64,000 nt of DNA, taken from Betaproteobacteria bacterium. GTDB lineage: Bacteria > Pseudomonadota > Gammaproteobacteria > Burkholderiales > Usitatibacteraceae. Every line of letters begins with the position of its first letter. Position 1 is the first letter of the stretch. The stretch is from positions 434,001-498,000 of the forward strand of contig JADKJU010000002.1 in assembly GCA_016720855.1 (NCBI GenBank). Direction: 5' to 3'. The translations under genes and the position numbers were made by a program. This document shows, piece after piece, positions 40,574-49,253 of this stretch. The notes below the pieces were generated by a model. That model was not told the origin of the DNA. It ran no database searches and saw only the letters and a list, made by a program, of their open reading frames with translations.

Positions 40574-41934
40574 TGCGCCTCCACATCCTCGGTATCTGCG
40601 GCACCTTCATGGGCGGCCTGGCCAAGATCGCCCGCGAGGCCGGCCACGAAGTCACGGGCTGCGACGCGCAGGTCTATCCGCCCATGAGCGAGCAATTGCG
40701 CGATCTCGGCATCGCCCTGCACGAGGGCTACGACGCAGAGCAGCTCGACCGTTGCCCGGCCGACCTCTACGTTGTGGGCAACGCGATGACCCGCGGCAAA
40801 CCCGTGATCGAGGAGCTGCTCAATCGCGGCCTGCCGTACGTCTCCGGGCCGCAATGGCTCGCCGACCACGTGCTGCCCGGCAAGTGGGTGCTGGCGGTCG
40901 CCGGCACGCACGGCAAGACCACCACCTCGGCGATGCTTGCCTGGATCCTCGCCAATGCGGGGCTGAATCCGGGCTTCCTCATCGGCGGCGTGCCGAGGAA
41001 CTTCCACGTCTCCGCGCTCCTCACGGATTCGCCGTTCTTCGTGATCGAGGCCGACGAGTACGACACCGCCTTCTTCGACAAGCGCTCGAAGTTCGTCTGG
41101 TACCGTCCGCGCACCGCGGTCCTGAACAACCTGGAGTTCGACCACGCCGACATCTTCCCGGACCTGGCCGCGATCGAGACCCAGTTTCACCACCTCGTGC
41201 GCATCGTCCCGGCCAACGGGCTGGTGGTGGCCAACGGCGCCGAGGCCTCGATCAATCGCGTGCTCGGTCGCGGCTGCTGGACGAGCGTGGAGCGCTTCGG
41301 GCCCGGGCAGATGTGGAGCGTGGGGATGGTGAGTCCCGACGATTCGTTCGAGGTCGTATTGAACGGCGCTGCGCAGGGCATCGTGAAATGGGACGAGGCG
41401 GGCGAGCACAGCCGCATGAATGCACTGGCCGCCCTGGCGGCGGCCCGGCACGCGGGCGTGCCGCTCGCCACGGGCATGGATGCCCTGTCGCGCTTCCAGG
41501 GCGTGAAGCGGCGCATGGAGATTCGCGGCACGGTGAGCGGCGTCACCGTCTACGACGACTTCGCGCACCATCCGACGGCGTTCGAGACCACCATCGCCGG
41601 GTTGAGGAAGCGCGTGGGGCGAGGCCGCATCGTGGCCGTCTTCGAGCCGCGGTCCAACACGATGAAGCTGGGCACCATGCAGTCGCGCCTGGCGAAAAGC
41701 CTGGAAGGCGCCGACCTGATCTACTGCTATGCGAGCCATCTGGGGTGGGACCCGGAGAAGGCGCTGGCGCCGCTGTCCTCGCGCGCCGTCATCTATTCCG
41801 AACTCGACCCGATGGTGGAGGCCCTGGGCCACGTGCTGCGGCCGGGCGACCACGTTCTCGTCATGTCCAATGGCGGTTTCGGCGCGGTGCACGCAAGGCT
41901 CCTCGCCCTCCTCGCCGCGAAGGCGGGCCGCTGA
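40573..41934 (+). CDS. mpl: UDP-N-acetylmuramate:L-alanyl-gamma-D-glutamyl-meso-diaminopimelate ligase
   Basis: The murein-recycling ligase that attaches recovered tripeptide to UDP-MurNAc. The 453-residue product is a Mur ligase: N-terminal LHILGICGTFMGGLA (UDP-binding), ATP loop VAGTHGKTTTSAMLAW near residue 115, and VYDDFAHHPTAFETTI, with EPRSNTMKLGTMQ near the C-terminus, which is characteristic of Mpl rather than MurC. Its ATG overlaps the preceding small gene, and its stop overlaps the PhzF-like gene by one base. Confidence 0.95.
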   Translation: MRLHILGICGTFMGGLAKIAREAGHEVTGCDAQVYPPMSEQLRDLGIALHEGYDAEQLDRCPADLYVVGNAMTRGKPVIEELLNRGLPYVSGPQWLADHVLPGKWVLAVAGTHGKTTTSAMLAWILANAGLNPGFLIGGVPRNFHVSALLTDSPFFVIEADEYDTAFFDKRSKFVWYRPRTAVLNNLEFDHADIFPDLAAIETQFHHLVRIVPANGLVVANGAEASINRVLGRGCWTSVERFGPGQMWSVGMVSPDDSFEVVLNGAAQGIVKWDEAGEHSRMNALAALAAARHAGVPLATGMDALSRFQGVKRRMEIRGTVSGVTVYDDFAHHPTAFETTIAGLRKRVGRGRIVAVFEPRSNTMKLGTMQSRLAKSLEGADLIYCYASHLGWDPEKALAPLSSRAVIYSELDPMVEALGHVLRPGDHVLVMSNGGFGAVHARLLALLAAKAGR

Positions 41935-42779
41935 TGGGATCGCGCGCCTACCGGATCGTGAATGTCTTCACGCGCGGCGGCGTCCTCACGGGCAATCCCC
42001 TGTGCGTCTTCGAGGATGGTGGGGGACTGGAGGAGGAGGCGATGCAGGCCCTGGCGCGCCAGTTCAACCTCTCGGAAACCACGTTCATCCTGCCCTCGGA
42101 AAACGCCACGGCGCGCGTGCGCATCTTCACGCCCGCCTATGAAATGCCCTTTGCCGGCCACCCGACCCTGGGCACGGCGCACGTGGTTCGCTCGCTTCGG
42201 TGCGCCGGCGATTCGCTCACCCTGGAGATGAAGGCCGGGATCATCCCGGTTGCCGCATCGGGTGATCGCTGGACCCTTTTCGCCAACCCGCCGCGCTGGC
42301 GCGAGGTGGGCGAGTCGCCCGCGCAGCTCGCCGGAATTCTCGGGCTGGCCGAAGGCGACATGGCGCAAAGACCCCTCTGGGTGAACACGGGCAAGGAGCA
42401 GCTCATGGTTCCCGTCACTTCCCCGGACGCGGTTCGGCGCGCCTGTCCCCACGCTGACGTGTTCTCGCGCCTCAGGAGCGAGGATGGCCACAGCATGGCC
42501 TGCGTCTTCGCCGATGCAGGCGACGCGCAGGCAACGGTGGTTTCGCGCTTCTTCTTCCCGCGTGGCCCTGCAATCATCGAGGACCCAGCCACGGGGTCGG
42601 CCTGCGCCAACCTCGGCGGCTGGTTCTGCGCGACCCGCCCGGGCGATGAAATCACGCGCGTCGTCTCTCAGGGCGACGAGGTGCAACGCCCGTCCCGGCT
42701 GTTCCTCGCCGTGACCTCGGGCAAGGTGAGCGTCGGCGGCGACGTGATCGAACTGGCTCGCGGCACGCTCGACCTCTAG
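41934..42779 (+). CDS. PhzF-family isomerase/epimerase-like protein
   Basis: A 281-residue PhzF-fold protein. Typical blocks are YRIVNVFTRGGVLTGNPLCVFED at the N-terminus, NLSETTFILPS with the conserved catalytic Glu, FAGHPTLGTAHV, and the second-domain repeat EDPATGSACANLGGWF. The family isomerises small ring compounds, but most members have no known substrate. Coupled to mpl (TGATG). No phenazine genes are nearby, so a role in that pathway is unlikely. Confidence 0.88.
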   Translation: MGSRAYRIVNVFTRGGVLTGNPLCVFEDGGGLEEEAMQALARQFNLSETTFILPSENATARVRIFTPAYEMPFAGHPTLGTAHVVRSLRCAGDSLTLEMKAGIIPVAASGDRWTLFANPPRWREVGESPAQLAGILGLAEGDMAQRPLWVNTGKEQLMVPVTSPDAVRRACPHADVFSRLRSEDGHSMACVFADAGDAQATVVSRFFFPRGPAIIEDPATGSACANLGGWFCATRPGDEITRVVSQGDEVQRPSRLFLAVTSGKVSVGGDVIELARGTLDL

Positions 42780-42786
42780 GAACCTC

Positions 42787-43392
42787 TTGAAGACCCTCGT
42801 CTACCTGCACGGCTTCATCAGCTCGCCTGCTTCGAAAAAGGCCGTGATGCTGGGCGACTACCTGCGCAGCCAGGCTCCCGACATCGGGTATCGGGTGCCG
42901 GCGCTCCACCATCGCCCGGCGCAGGCCATGTCGCAGGTCCTGGAGCAGTGCGCCGGAACGAATCCCGCGGACCTGGTCCTCGTCGGCAGCTCGCTGGGCG
43001 GGTTCTATGCGACGGTGGCTGCGGAACGGACGGGATGCCGCGCCCTGGCGATCAACCCCGCGGTGCATCCCCAGAGTCACTTCGGTCGCTACCTCGGGCC
43101 GCAACGCAATCTCCATACCGGCGAGCGGTTCGACCTCACCGGGGCGCACGTGAAGGAATTGTCCGCGATCGACCCGCCGGCCATCACGCGCCCGGAGCGG
43201 TACTGGCTGCTCGTCGAGACCGCCGACGAGGTGCTCGACTATCGCGAGGCGGTCGCGTACTACGCGGGGGCCTTCCAGACGGTGGTGCAGGGCGGCGATC
43301 ATTCGTTCGCGAGCTTTGCCGAGTTCGTGCCCGACATCGTCGCCTGGGCGCGCGAATCGGGTCCGGCCACGCCTGCAAGGGCTGCGCCATGA
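42787..43392 (+). CDS. YqiA/YcfP-like alpha/beta-hydrolase (esterase)
   Basis: A 201-residue hydrolase. TTG start at 42787 behind a AGGAA site; begins KTLVYLHGFISSPASKKA. The nucleophile elbow is GSSLGGFYA (Ser at about residue 76), the acid is in LLVETADEVLDY and the catalytic His in QGGDHSFASF, so the triad is complete. YqiA of E. coli is a short-acyl esterase; the natural substrate is unknown. It overlaps the RNB gene by 4 bases. Confidence 0.85.
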   Translation: MKTLVYLHGFISSPASKKAVMLGDYLRSQAPDIGYRVPALHHRPAQAMSQVLEQCAGTNPADLVLVGSSLGGFYATVAAERTGCRALAINPAVHPQSHFGRYLGPQRNLHTGERFDLTGAHVKELSAIDPPAITRPERYWLLVETADEVLDYREAVAYYAGAFQTVVQGGDHSFASFAEFVPDIVAWARESGPATPARAAP

Positions 43393-45233
43393 GGCAGATG
43401 CTCTTCGAGGAGGATGGCGCGTTTCGCGTCGGCACAGTCCTTTCGGAAGCAGGGTCCGCGTTCCAGGTCGAGGCCGCGCACGGCAAGCGCTCGAAGGTGA
43501 AGGCAAGCGCCGTCCTGCTGCGCTTCGACGGCCAGTCGCTTTCCACCTTCGTCCCCGAGGCGCAATCACGCGCGGACGCGCTCGACCCGCAATTCCTGTG
43601 GGAGGTGTGCGGCAGGGACGAGTTCGGCTTCGCGCAGCTCGCGCAGGACTATTACGGCCACGCGCCCGCGCCGATGGAGGCTGCGGCCATGGTGCTCGCC
43701 CTGCACGCGAGCCCGATGTACTTCTATCGGCGGGGCAAGGGCCGCTATCAGGCCGCGCCCGAGGAAAACCTCAAGGCGGCGCTGGCTGGCGTGGAGAGGA
43801 AGCGCCGCCAGCAGGAGCAGGTGGACGCGTGGGCGGCGTCGCTCGTGGCGGGCACCGTGCCGCCGGAACTCGCCGCGAAGCTCGACCCGCTACTCTTCAA
43901 GCCGGACAAGATGTCGCTGGAATGGCGCGCCCTCGACCAGGCAGCCACCGAAGCGGGGCTCGCGCCGCAGAAGCTGCTCGCGAAGATCGGCACGCTTGCC
44001 GGGCCGGAGGATTACTTCCTGCGCCGGTTCGCCTTCGAGTACTTCCCGAAAGGTCTCGGTTTTCCTGAAGTGCCGCCCGTCGTGGCGCCCCACGGGCTCC
44101 CCGTTGCCGCTGCGCCTGCTTTCTCGATCGACGACCACGAGACCACCGAGATCGACGATGCCTTTTCGGTGCAGCGGCTGCCGGACGGGAAGCTTCGCAT
44201 CGGCGTGCATATCGCCGCGCCCGCGCTTTTCTTCGGCTGTGACCATGCCCTCGAGTCCCTGGCTCGCGAACGGTTCTCGACCGTCTACTTCCCGGGCGAC
44301 AAGATCACGATGCTTCCTGACGCAGCCATCGCCGAGGCCACGCTCGGGGAAGGGTGCGAGGTGCCCGCTGCCTCGCTGTACCTCGACGTGGATCCCGACA
44401 CGCTCGAGGTCACGGGCTCCGTGTCGAGGCTGGAGCGCGTGGCGATCGCCTCCAACCTGCGCATCGCCGAACTGGACAGGCGCCTGAACGAGGAGTCGCT
44501 GGCCGCCGGAAGGGTCGAGGGCGCGCATGGCGAGGACCTCCTGCTGCTGTGGCGGTTCGCGAGGAAGCTGCGCGCGGCGCGAGGCGCCGGCGAGGAGAAA
44601 AGTGAAAGGCTCGACTACACCTTCCGCGTCGAAGGCGGGCGCGTGGCGATCGAGCCGCGCCGGCGCGGAACACCCGTCGATACGCTGGTGTCCGAGCTCA
44701 TGATCCATGTGAACGCCACGTGGGGCCGGTTGCTCGCCGACGCGGGCATCCCCGCGATCTACCGCAACCAGAAGGGCATCAAGACGCGCATGGAGGTCGA
44801 ACCCGGCGCGCACGAGTGGCTCGGCGTCACGCATTACGCTTGGTCCACCTCGCCGCTGCGGCGCTTCACCGACCTGGCGAACCAGCGCCAGCTCGCCGCG
44901 CTCCTGCGTGGGGAGCCGCCGCCGTATTCCCGGGAGGACCTCGGCGCGGCCGCGCGGGAGTTCGAGGCCGCCTACGAGGCCTATGCCGAGCACCAGCGCC
45001 ACCTCGAGCGCTACTGGTGCCTTCGCTGGATCGCCCAGGAGGGCCTGGAGGGCGCCGAGGCCACCATCATCCGCGACGAACTGGTGCGGCTGGAGGGAGT
45101 CCCGCTCGTCTGCCGCGTCAGCGGGCTGCCGCCTTCGGCCGCGGGCGAGCGCATCCGCGTGACCTTTGGCGAGCCGGATCCCTGGGAGGTGAACCTTCCC
45201 TGCCGCTACGCGGGCAAGCCCGGCGCGGGGTAG
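43389..45233 (+). CDS. RNB-domain 3'-5' exoribonuclease (RNase II family)
   Basis: A 614-residue protein. The RNB catalytic segment is SIDDHETTEIDDAFSVQ (about residue 250), with the cluster of Asp residues that bind Mg. Later come NQKGIKTRMEVEPG and YAWSTSPLRRFTDLANQRQL, the usual C-terminal part of the RNB barrel. No clear cold-shock or S1 domain is visible at the ends, and the N-terminus (FEEDGAFRVGTVLSEAGSAFQVE) looks like a reduced RNA-binding region, as in the shorter betaproteobacterial RNase II-like proteins. ATG overlaps the YqiA-like stop. Confidence 0.88.
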   Translation: MRQMLFEEDGAFRVGTVLSEAGSAFQVEAAHGKRSKVKASAVLLRFDGQSLSTFVPEAQSRADALDPQFLWEVCGRDEFGFAQLAQDYYGHAPAPMEAAAMVLALHASPMYFYRRGKGRYQAAPEENLKAALAGVERKRRQQEQVDAWAASLVAGTVPPELAAKLDPLLFKPDKMSLEWRALDQAATEAGLAPQKLLAKIGTLAGPEDYFLRRFAFEYFPKGLGFPEVPPVVAPHGLPVAAAPAFSIDDHETTEIDDAFSVQRLPDGKLRIGVHIAAPALFFGCDHALESLARERFSTVYFPGDKITMLPDAAIAEATLGEGCEVPAASLYLDVDPDTLEVTGSVSRLERVAIASNLRIAELDRRLNEESLAAGRVEGAHGEDLLLLWRFARKLRAARGAGEEKSERLDYTFRVEGGRVAIEPRRRGTPVDTLVSELMIHVNATWGRLLADAGIPAIYRNQKGIKTRMEVEPGAHEWLGVTHYAWSTSPLRRFTDLANQRQLAALLRGEPPPYSREDLGAAAREFEAAYEAYAEHQRHLERYWCLRWIAQEGLEGAEATIIRDELVRLEGVPLVCRVSGLPPSAAGERIRVTFGEPDPWEVNLPCRYAGKPGAG

Positions 45234-45371
45234 GCGCTGCTATCATCCGCGCTCATGTTCCGCCCGATCGAGCGACCGCGCGCCGGCCGATGCAACTGAG
45301 GCAGTCTCCCCCCGACGCGATCGTCCACTTTTCCGACTACCTGCTGGAGCGGTTCCGGGCTCGTCGTCTCC

Positions 45372-46205
45372 ATGCAGGCTGCCCTCGTGGCTTCCGTGGC
45401 CTTCCACGCATTCGCGATCGTGGGGCTGGGATTCAAGGTGCTCGATCCCCGGGGTTTGGACGCCCCGCACAATGTCATGGACGTGGTTCTGGTCAACGCG
45501 AAATCGGCCACCAAGCCTGAAAAGGCCGACGCGCTGGCGCAGGCGAACCTGGACGGTGGCGGCAACACCGACGAGAAGCGCCGCGCCTCCAGTCCTTTCC
45601 CCGTCATGGAAAGCCGCGAGAGCGCGCCGGAACTCAAGGAGGCGCAGACCCGCGTGCAGCAGCTGGAGCGCGAGGCCAATGAGCTCATGACGCGGATGAA
45701 ATCGCAGGCCGCTGTCGCGCCGCCCGACCCCGTTGCCGAGAAGAGCGAGAAGTCCGACAAGACTGCGCAGGACCTCATCGAGAAGAGCCTTGAGATCCAG
45801 CGGCTGGAAGCCCAGATCCGGCGCGATTTCCAGGCCTACCAGGAACGTCCCCGCAAGAAGTTCGTGGGGGCGCGCGCATCCGAGTACCGCTTCGCGATGT
45901 ACGTCGACAACTGGCGGCGCAAGATCGAGCGCGTGGGCAACCTCAACTATCCCGGCGAGGCGCGCCAGAGGAAGCTCTACGGGTCGCTGCAGCTCACGGT
46001 GGGCCTGAAGACCGATGGCGCGGTGGAGTCGGTCGAGATCAACCGCTCGTCGGGCCACAAGGTGCTCGACCAGGCCGCCATCCGCATCGTGCGGCTCGCC
46101 GCTCCTTTCGACCGCTTTCCAGACGCCATCCGGACGGACACGGACATCCTCTACATCACCCGGACCTGGACTTTCACCCGCGCCGACCAGTTGTCGGCGG
46201 AGTAG
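45372..46205 (+). CDS. TonB-family energy transducer-like protein
   Basis: A 277-residue inner-membrane-anchored protein: helix at residues 3-22 (ALVASVAFHAFAIVGLGFKV), a long charged coiled coil (ELKEAQTRVQQLEREANELM, then EIQRLEAQIRRDFQAY) and a TonB C-terminal domain (about 180-270) with YPGEARQRKLYGSLQLTVGL, GAVESVEINRSSGHKVLDQAAIRIVRLA. No ExbB/ExbD is adjacent. The start is doubtful: there is no Shine-Dalgarno, no positive charge before the helix, and a different frame just upstream would supply one (see findings). A TATCAT at 45241-45246 may be its -10. Confidence 0.82.
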   Translation: MQAALVASVAFHAFAIVGLGFKVLDPRGLDAPHNVMDVVLVNAKSATKPEKADALAQANLDGGGNTDEKRRASSPFPVMESRESAPELKEAQTRVQQLEREANELMTRMKSQAAVAPPDPVAEKSEKSDKTAQDLIEKSLEIQRLEAQIRRDFQAYQERPRKKFVGARASEYRFAMYVDNWRRKIERVGNLNYPGEARQRKLYGSLQLTVGLKTDGAVESVEINRSSGHKVLDQAAIRIVRLAAPFDRFPDAIRTDTDILYITRTWTFTRADQLSAE

Positions 46206-46222
46206 CCCCCGCACCCCTCCCG

Positions 46223-47665
46223 CTACGGCGAGCGCGCCGCCTTGAAGAGGGCCAGCGCCCGCACCCGTTGCGCGGCATGGTCGACGATCGGTGCGGGATA
46301 GTCGCGCCCGATCACGCACCCACAGGCCTGCTGCTCGAACAGCCCCATCGTCCACGGCGCATGGATGAACCGGCCGGGGACGTGCGCGAGTTCGGGAAGG
46401 AAGCGCCGGATGAATCTGCCTTCCGGGTCGAACCGTTCCGATTGCGATACCGGGTTGAAGATGCGGAAGTACGGCTGGGCGTCGCATCCGGTGGAGGCGG
46501 CCCATTGCCATCCCCCGTTGTTGGCGGCGAGGTCGAAGTCGATGAGGTGGTCGGCGAAGTATTTCTCGCCGCGCCGCCAGTCGAGGAGCAGGTCCTTCAC
46601 GAGGAAGGAGGCTACGATCATGCGCAGCCGGTTATGCATCCAGCCCGTGGCGTTGATCTGGCGCATCGCCGCGTCCACGATCGGGAAGCCGGTGCGGGCT
46701 TCGCACCACGCGGCGTGGTGCTCTTCGGTGCCCGGCCAGTGGATGGCGTCGTACTCCCGGCGGTAGGCGCCGGTGGCCGCGTGCGGGTGGTGCCAGAGGA
46801 TCTGGAAATAGAAATCCCGCCAGATGAGCTCCGAGAGCCAGGTCGCGGCTCCGTCGCCCGGTGCCTGCCGCGCGGCGCGGGCGAGCTGGCGGATCGATAT
46901 CGTCCCGAACCGGTTGTGCACCGAGAGGCGGGAGACGCCTTGTACTGCGGGGAAGTCGCGTGCCGAGGCATAGTGCGACATGCGCGCCTCGAAATCGGCG
47001 AAGAGGCGCCTCGCCCCCGACATTCCCGGGGGCGCGAAGTCGTCGGTGCCCGGTGACGGCTCGAACCCCATCTTGCCGAGCGTCGGGGGAATGGTTGTGA
47101 ACCGCGGCCTGGCGAGGCGAGGTGCGTATCGGGCGACCGGGTAGGCCTTGAGATAGAAGTCGTCGACCTTGACGAGCCAGGCGCGCTTGTAGGGCGTGAA
47201 AACGGCGAAGTGCCCGCCGGCCTGCGTGAGGACCTCGTCCCTGGCGAAGATGGCGTGGTCCTTGGCGAGGTGAAGGCGGCGGCCCGCCGCGGCGAGCGCC
47301 TGTTCCACCGCCGCGTCGCGCGAAACGGCGGCTGGCTCGTAGTCCTCATTGGCGAACACCGCCGTCACGCCGAGCCGGGAGGCGAGCGCCGGAATCTCCT
47401 CCCGCGACCGGCCGTGAATCGCGATGAGCTCACCGCCCCGGGCACGCAGGGCCGCGCGCAGCTCGCCGACGCAGTCGTGGATGAACTCGACGCGTCGGTC
47501 CTGCCGGGAAGGCAACGCGTCCAGGATTTCGCGGTCGAAGACGAAGACGCAGTACACCCGGCGCGAGGAAGCGAGCGCGTAGTGCAGGCCCGCGTTGTCC
47601 TCGTCCCGCAGGTCGCGTCGGAACCAGAAAAGGGAGCTGTCGTAGGAGGTCTTGGGGGGCGGCAT
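46223..47665 (-). CDS. phrB: deoxyribodipyrimidine photolyase
   Basis: Light-dependent repair enzyme for cyclobutane pyrimidine dimers. The 480-residue product starts LFWFRRDLRDEDNAGL within its first 20 residues (antenna chromophore domain). The FAD domain has VQGVSRLSVHNRFGTISIRQL, ELIWRDFYFQIL, GFPIVDAAMRQINATGWMHNRLRMI and WQWAASTGCDAQPYFRIFNP, a near-complete class I CPD photolyase pattern. The ATG at 47665 gives the family length; the frame is open further upstream but overlaps algH. Divergent from algH across 67 bases. Confidence 0.95.
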   Translation of the reverse strand: MPPPKTSYDSSLFWFRRDLRDEDNAGLHYALASSRRVYCVFVFDREILDALPSRQDRRVEFIHDCVGELRAALRARGGELIAIHGRSREEIPALASRLGVTAVFANEDYEPAAVSRDAAVEQALAAAGRRLHLAKDHAIFARDEVLTQAGGHFAVFTPYKRAWLVKVDDFYLKAYPVARYAPRLARPRFTTIPPTLGKMGFEPSPGTDDFAPPGMSGARRLFADFEARMSHYASARDFPAVQGVSRLSVHNRFGTISIRQLARAARQAPGDGAATWLSELIWRDFYFQILWHHPHAATGAYRREYDAIHWPGTEEHHAAWCEARTGFPIVDAAMRQINATGWMHNRLRMIVASFLVKDLLLDWRRGEKYFADHLIDFDLAANNGGWQWAASTGCDAQPYFRIFNPVSQSERFDPEGRFIRRFLPELAHVPGRFIHAPWTMGLFEQQACGCVIGRDYPAPIVDHAAQRVRALALFKAARSP

Positions 47666-47710
47666 GGACCTGAAGTCCGCCTGCCGATGGCGGCCGGGGG
47701 GCGTTCGAAT

Positions 47711-47716
47711 TAGAAT
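47711..47716 (+). promoter_or_regulatory. -10 element upstream of algH
   Basis: TAGAAT 17 bases before the algH ATG at 47733, in the 67-base divergent gap with phrB. The -35 position is GC-rich and unconvincing. Confidence 0.3.
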
Positions 47717-47732
47717 ATGGGGCCGGTGGCAA

Positions 47733-48290
47733 ATGCAAACGATCAATCTCACGGGCCACTTCCTGATAGCCATGCCCGGCATGGTGGACCCGAATTTTTC
47801 CCGGAGCCTCACCTTCATCTGCGAGCACAACGAGCGCGGCGCCCTGGGACTCGTGGTCAACCGCCCCACCGACGTGACGCTGGGCACCCTGTTCCGCCAG
47901 GTCGAGATCGAGCTGGACAACGAGCTCCTTGCCTCGCAGCCGGTATTCTTCGGCGGGCCCGTCCAGGTCGAGCACGGATTCGTCCTGCACCGTCCTGTGG
48001 GCGAATGGCGCTCCACCCTGCCGGTGGGTGATGCCGGGCTCACGACCTCGCGCGACATCCTCGAGGCGATGGCCCGCGGCGAGGGCCCGCGCGAGCGCCT
48101 CGTGGCCCTGGGTTACGCAGGCTGGGCGGCCGGGCAGCTCGAGGACGAGATCCAGCGCAACGGCTGGCTGTCCGTGAACGCGGACCTGGACGTGATCTAC
48201 CGCATGCCCCCCGAGGCGCGCTATGACGCGGCGCTGGGCGCCCTGGGCATCACGAGCCTGAACCTCTCCGAAGTGGCGGGACACGCGTGA
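47733..48290 (+). CDS. algH: YqgE/AlgH family protein
   Basis: A 185-residue UPF0301 protein: MQTINLTGHFLIAMPGMVDPNF, SLTFICEHNERGALGLVVNRP, QPVFFGGPVQVEHGFVLH, and GYAGWAAGQLEDEIQRNGWL. Members are linked to alginate regulation in Pseudomonas, but the molecular function is unknown. It begins a conserved operon algH-ruvX-pyrR-pyrB-pyrC' and overlaps ruvX by 4 bases. The frame is open to 47652, but those codons overlap phrB and the -10. Confidence 0.93.
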   Translation: MQTINLTGHFLIAMPGMVDPNFSRSLTFICEHNERGALGLVVNRPTDVTLGTLFRQVEIELDNELLASQPVFFGGPVQVEHGFVLHRPVGEWRSTLPVGDAGLTTSRDILEAMARGEGPRERLVALGYAGWAAGQLEDEIQRNGWLSVNADLDVIYRMPPEARYDAALGALGITSLNLSEVAGHA

Positions 48291-48769
48291 TCGCCGCTGC
48301 CGGGCAAAGGCCGGCCCTTTCCGGGACGCTCCTCGGCTTCGACTTCGGGGAAAAGCGCCTGGGTGTTGCCGTGGGCGAGACCGGGACGAGCCTGGCGCAC
48401 CCCATCGGAGCCATCGCGGAGGAAGCCGTCGAGCCCCGCTTTGCCGCCATCGGGCGCCTGGTCGCCGAGTGGCATCCCGCCGGTTTCGTCGTCGGGCTGC
48501 CGCACCACGAGGACGGCGGCGAGCACGAGGTGGCCCGGCTGGCGGGCAAGTTCGCCCGGCGCCTCAACGCGCGCTTCGGCCTGCCCGTGGCGTTCGTGGA
48601 CGAAACTCTCACCTCGGCCGAGGCCGGGGCGCGTCTTCGCGAGGCGGGTGGCCGCGCGAAGACGAAGGGCGACCTCGATGCCCATGCCGCCACCCTGATC
48701 CTGCAAAGCTACCTGGACAACATGAACAGACAAGATGCGAAGGGGGCAAATGGCCGCGCCCCTGCCTGA
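48287..48769 (+). CDS. ruvX: RuvX/YqgF-type Holliday junction resolvase homologue
   Basis: A 160-residue RNase H-fold nuclease, thought to act in rRNA 16S 5'-end maturation and possibly on Holliday junctions. It has GTLLGFDFGEKRLGVAVGE with the first catalytic Asp, VVGLPHHEDGGEHEV, FVDETLTSAEAGARL and the final Asp/His block DLDAHAATLILQSYL. GTG start overlaps the algH stop. The 3' end overlaps the start region of pyrR by about 20 bases. Confidence 0.93.
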   Translation: MIAAAGQRPALSGTLLGFDFGEKRLGVAVGETGTSLAHPIGAIAEEAVEPRFAAIGRLVAEWHPAGFVVGLPHHEDGGEHEVARLAGKFARRLNARFGLPVAFVDETLTSAEAGARLREAGGRAKTKGDLDAHAATLILQSYLDNMNRQDAKGANGRAPA

Positions 48770-49253
48770 TCCCGAGCACCTGCTTGCGGCGCTCGCCAGC
48801 CGGATGAAACCATCGATGGGACCGGAAACGGGCATCGTCGGCATCTATACCGGTGGCGCCTGGGTCGCTGAGCGCCTGCACCGGGCGCTCGAATTGAAGA
48901 CGCCGCTCGGGCTCCTGGCGGTGACCCTGCACCGCGACGACTTCGGCCGCATCGGCTTGCATCGGGAGGCGAGGCGCAGCCACCTGCCTTTCGAGGTCGA
49001 GGGCCGCGACATCATCCTCGTGGACGACGTGCTGCACACGGGCCGCACCCTGCGCGCCGCGCTGAACGAGCTGTGGGACTTCGGCCGGCCGCGAAGCGTG
49101 CGCGTGGCCGTACTCGCCGACCGGGGCGGACGTGAACTGCCACTTTGCGCCGACTTCACCGGGGAAGTCGTCGCGGTGGATGCCGGCGAGGACCTGGTTC
49201 TCACCAACGAGGGCGGCAAGCTGCGGCTCGCTGCCGTGAGAAGACCCGAATGA
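48750..49253 (+). CDS. pyrR: PyrR-type phosphoribosyltransferase / pyrimidine regulator
   Basis: A 167-residue PRTase homologue with the PRPP-binding motif DIILVDDVLHTGRTLRAAL at about residues 87-105 and IVGIYTGGAWVAERL. In Gram-positive bacteria PyrR controls attenuation; in proteobacteria its regulatory role is uncertain, and I saw no attenuator here. ATG 48750 follows AGGGGG inside the ruvX end; its stop overlaps pyrB by 4 bases. Confidence 0.9.
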   Translation: MAAPLPDPEHLLAALASRMKPSMGPETGIVGIYTGGAWVAERLHRALELKTPLGLLAVTLHRDDFGRIGLHREARRSHLPFEVEGRDIILVDDVLHTGRTLRAALNELWDFGRPRSVRVAVLADRGGRELPLCADFTGEVVAVDAGEDLVLTNEGGKLRLAAVRRPE

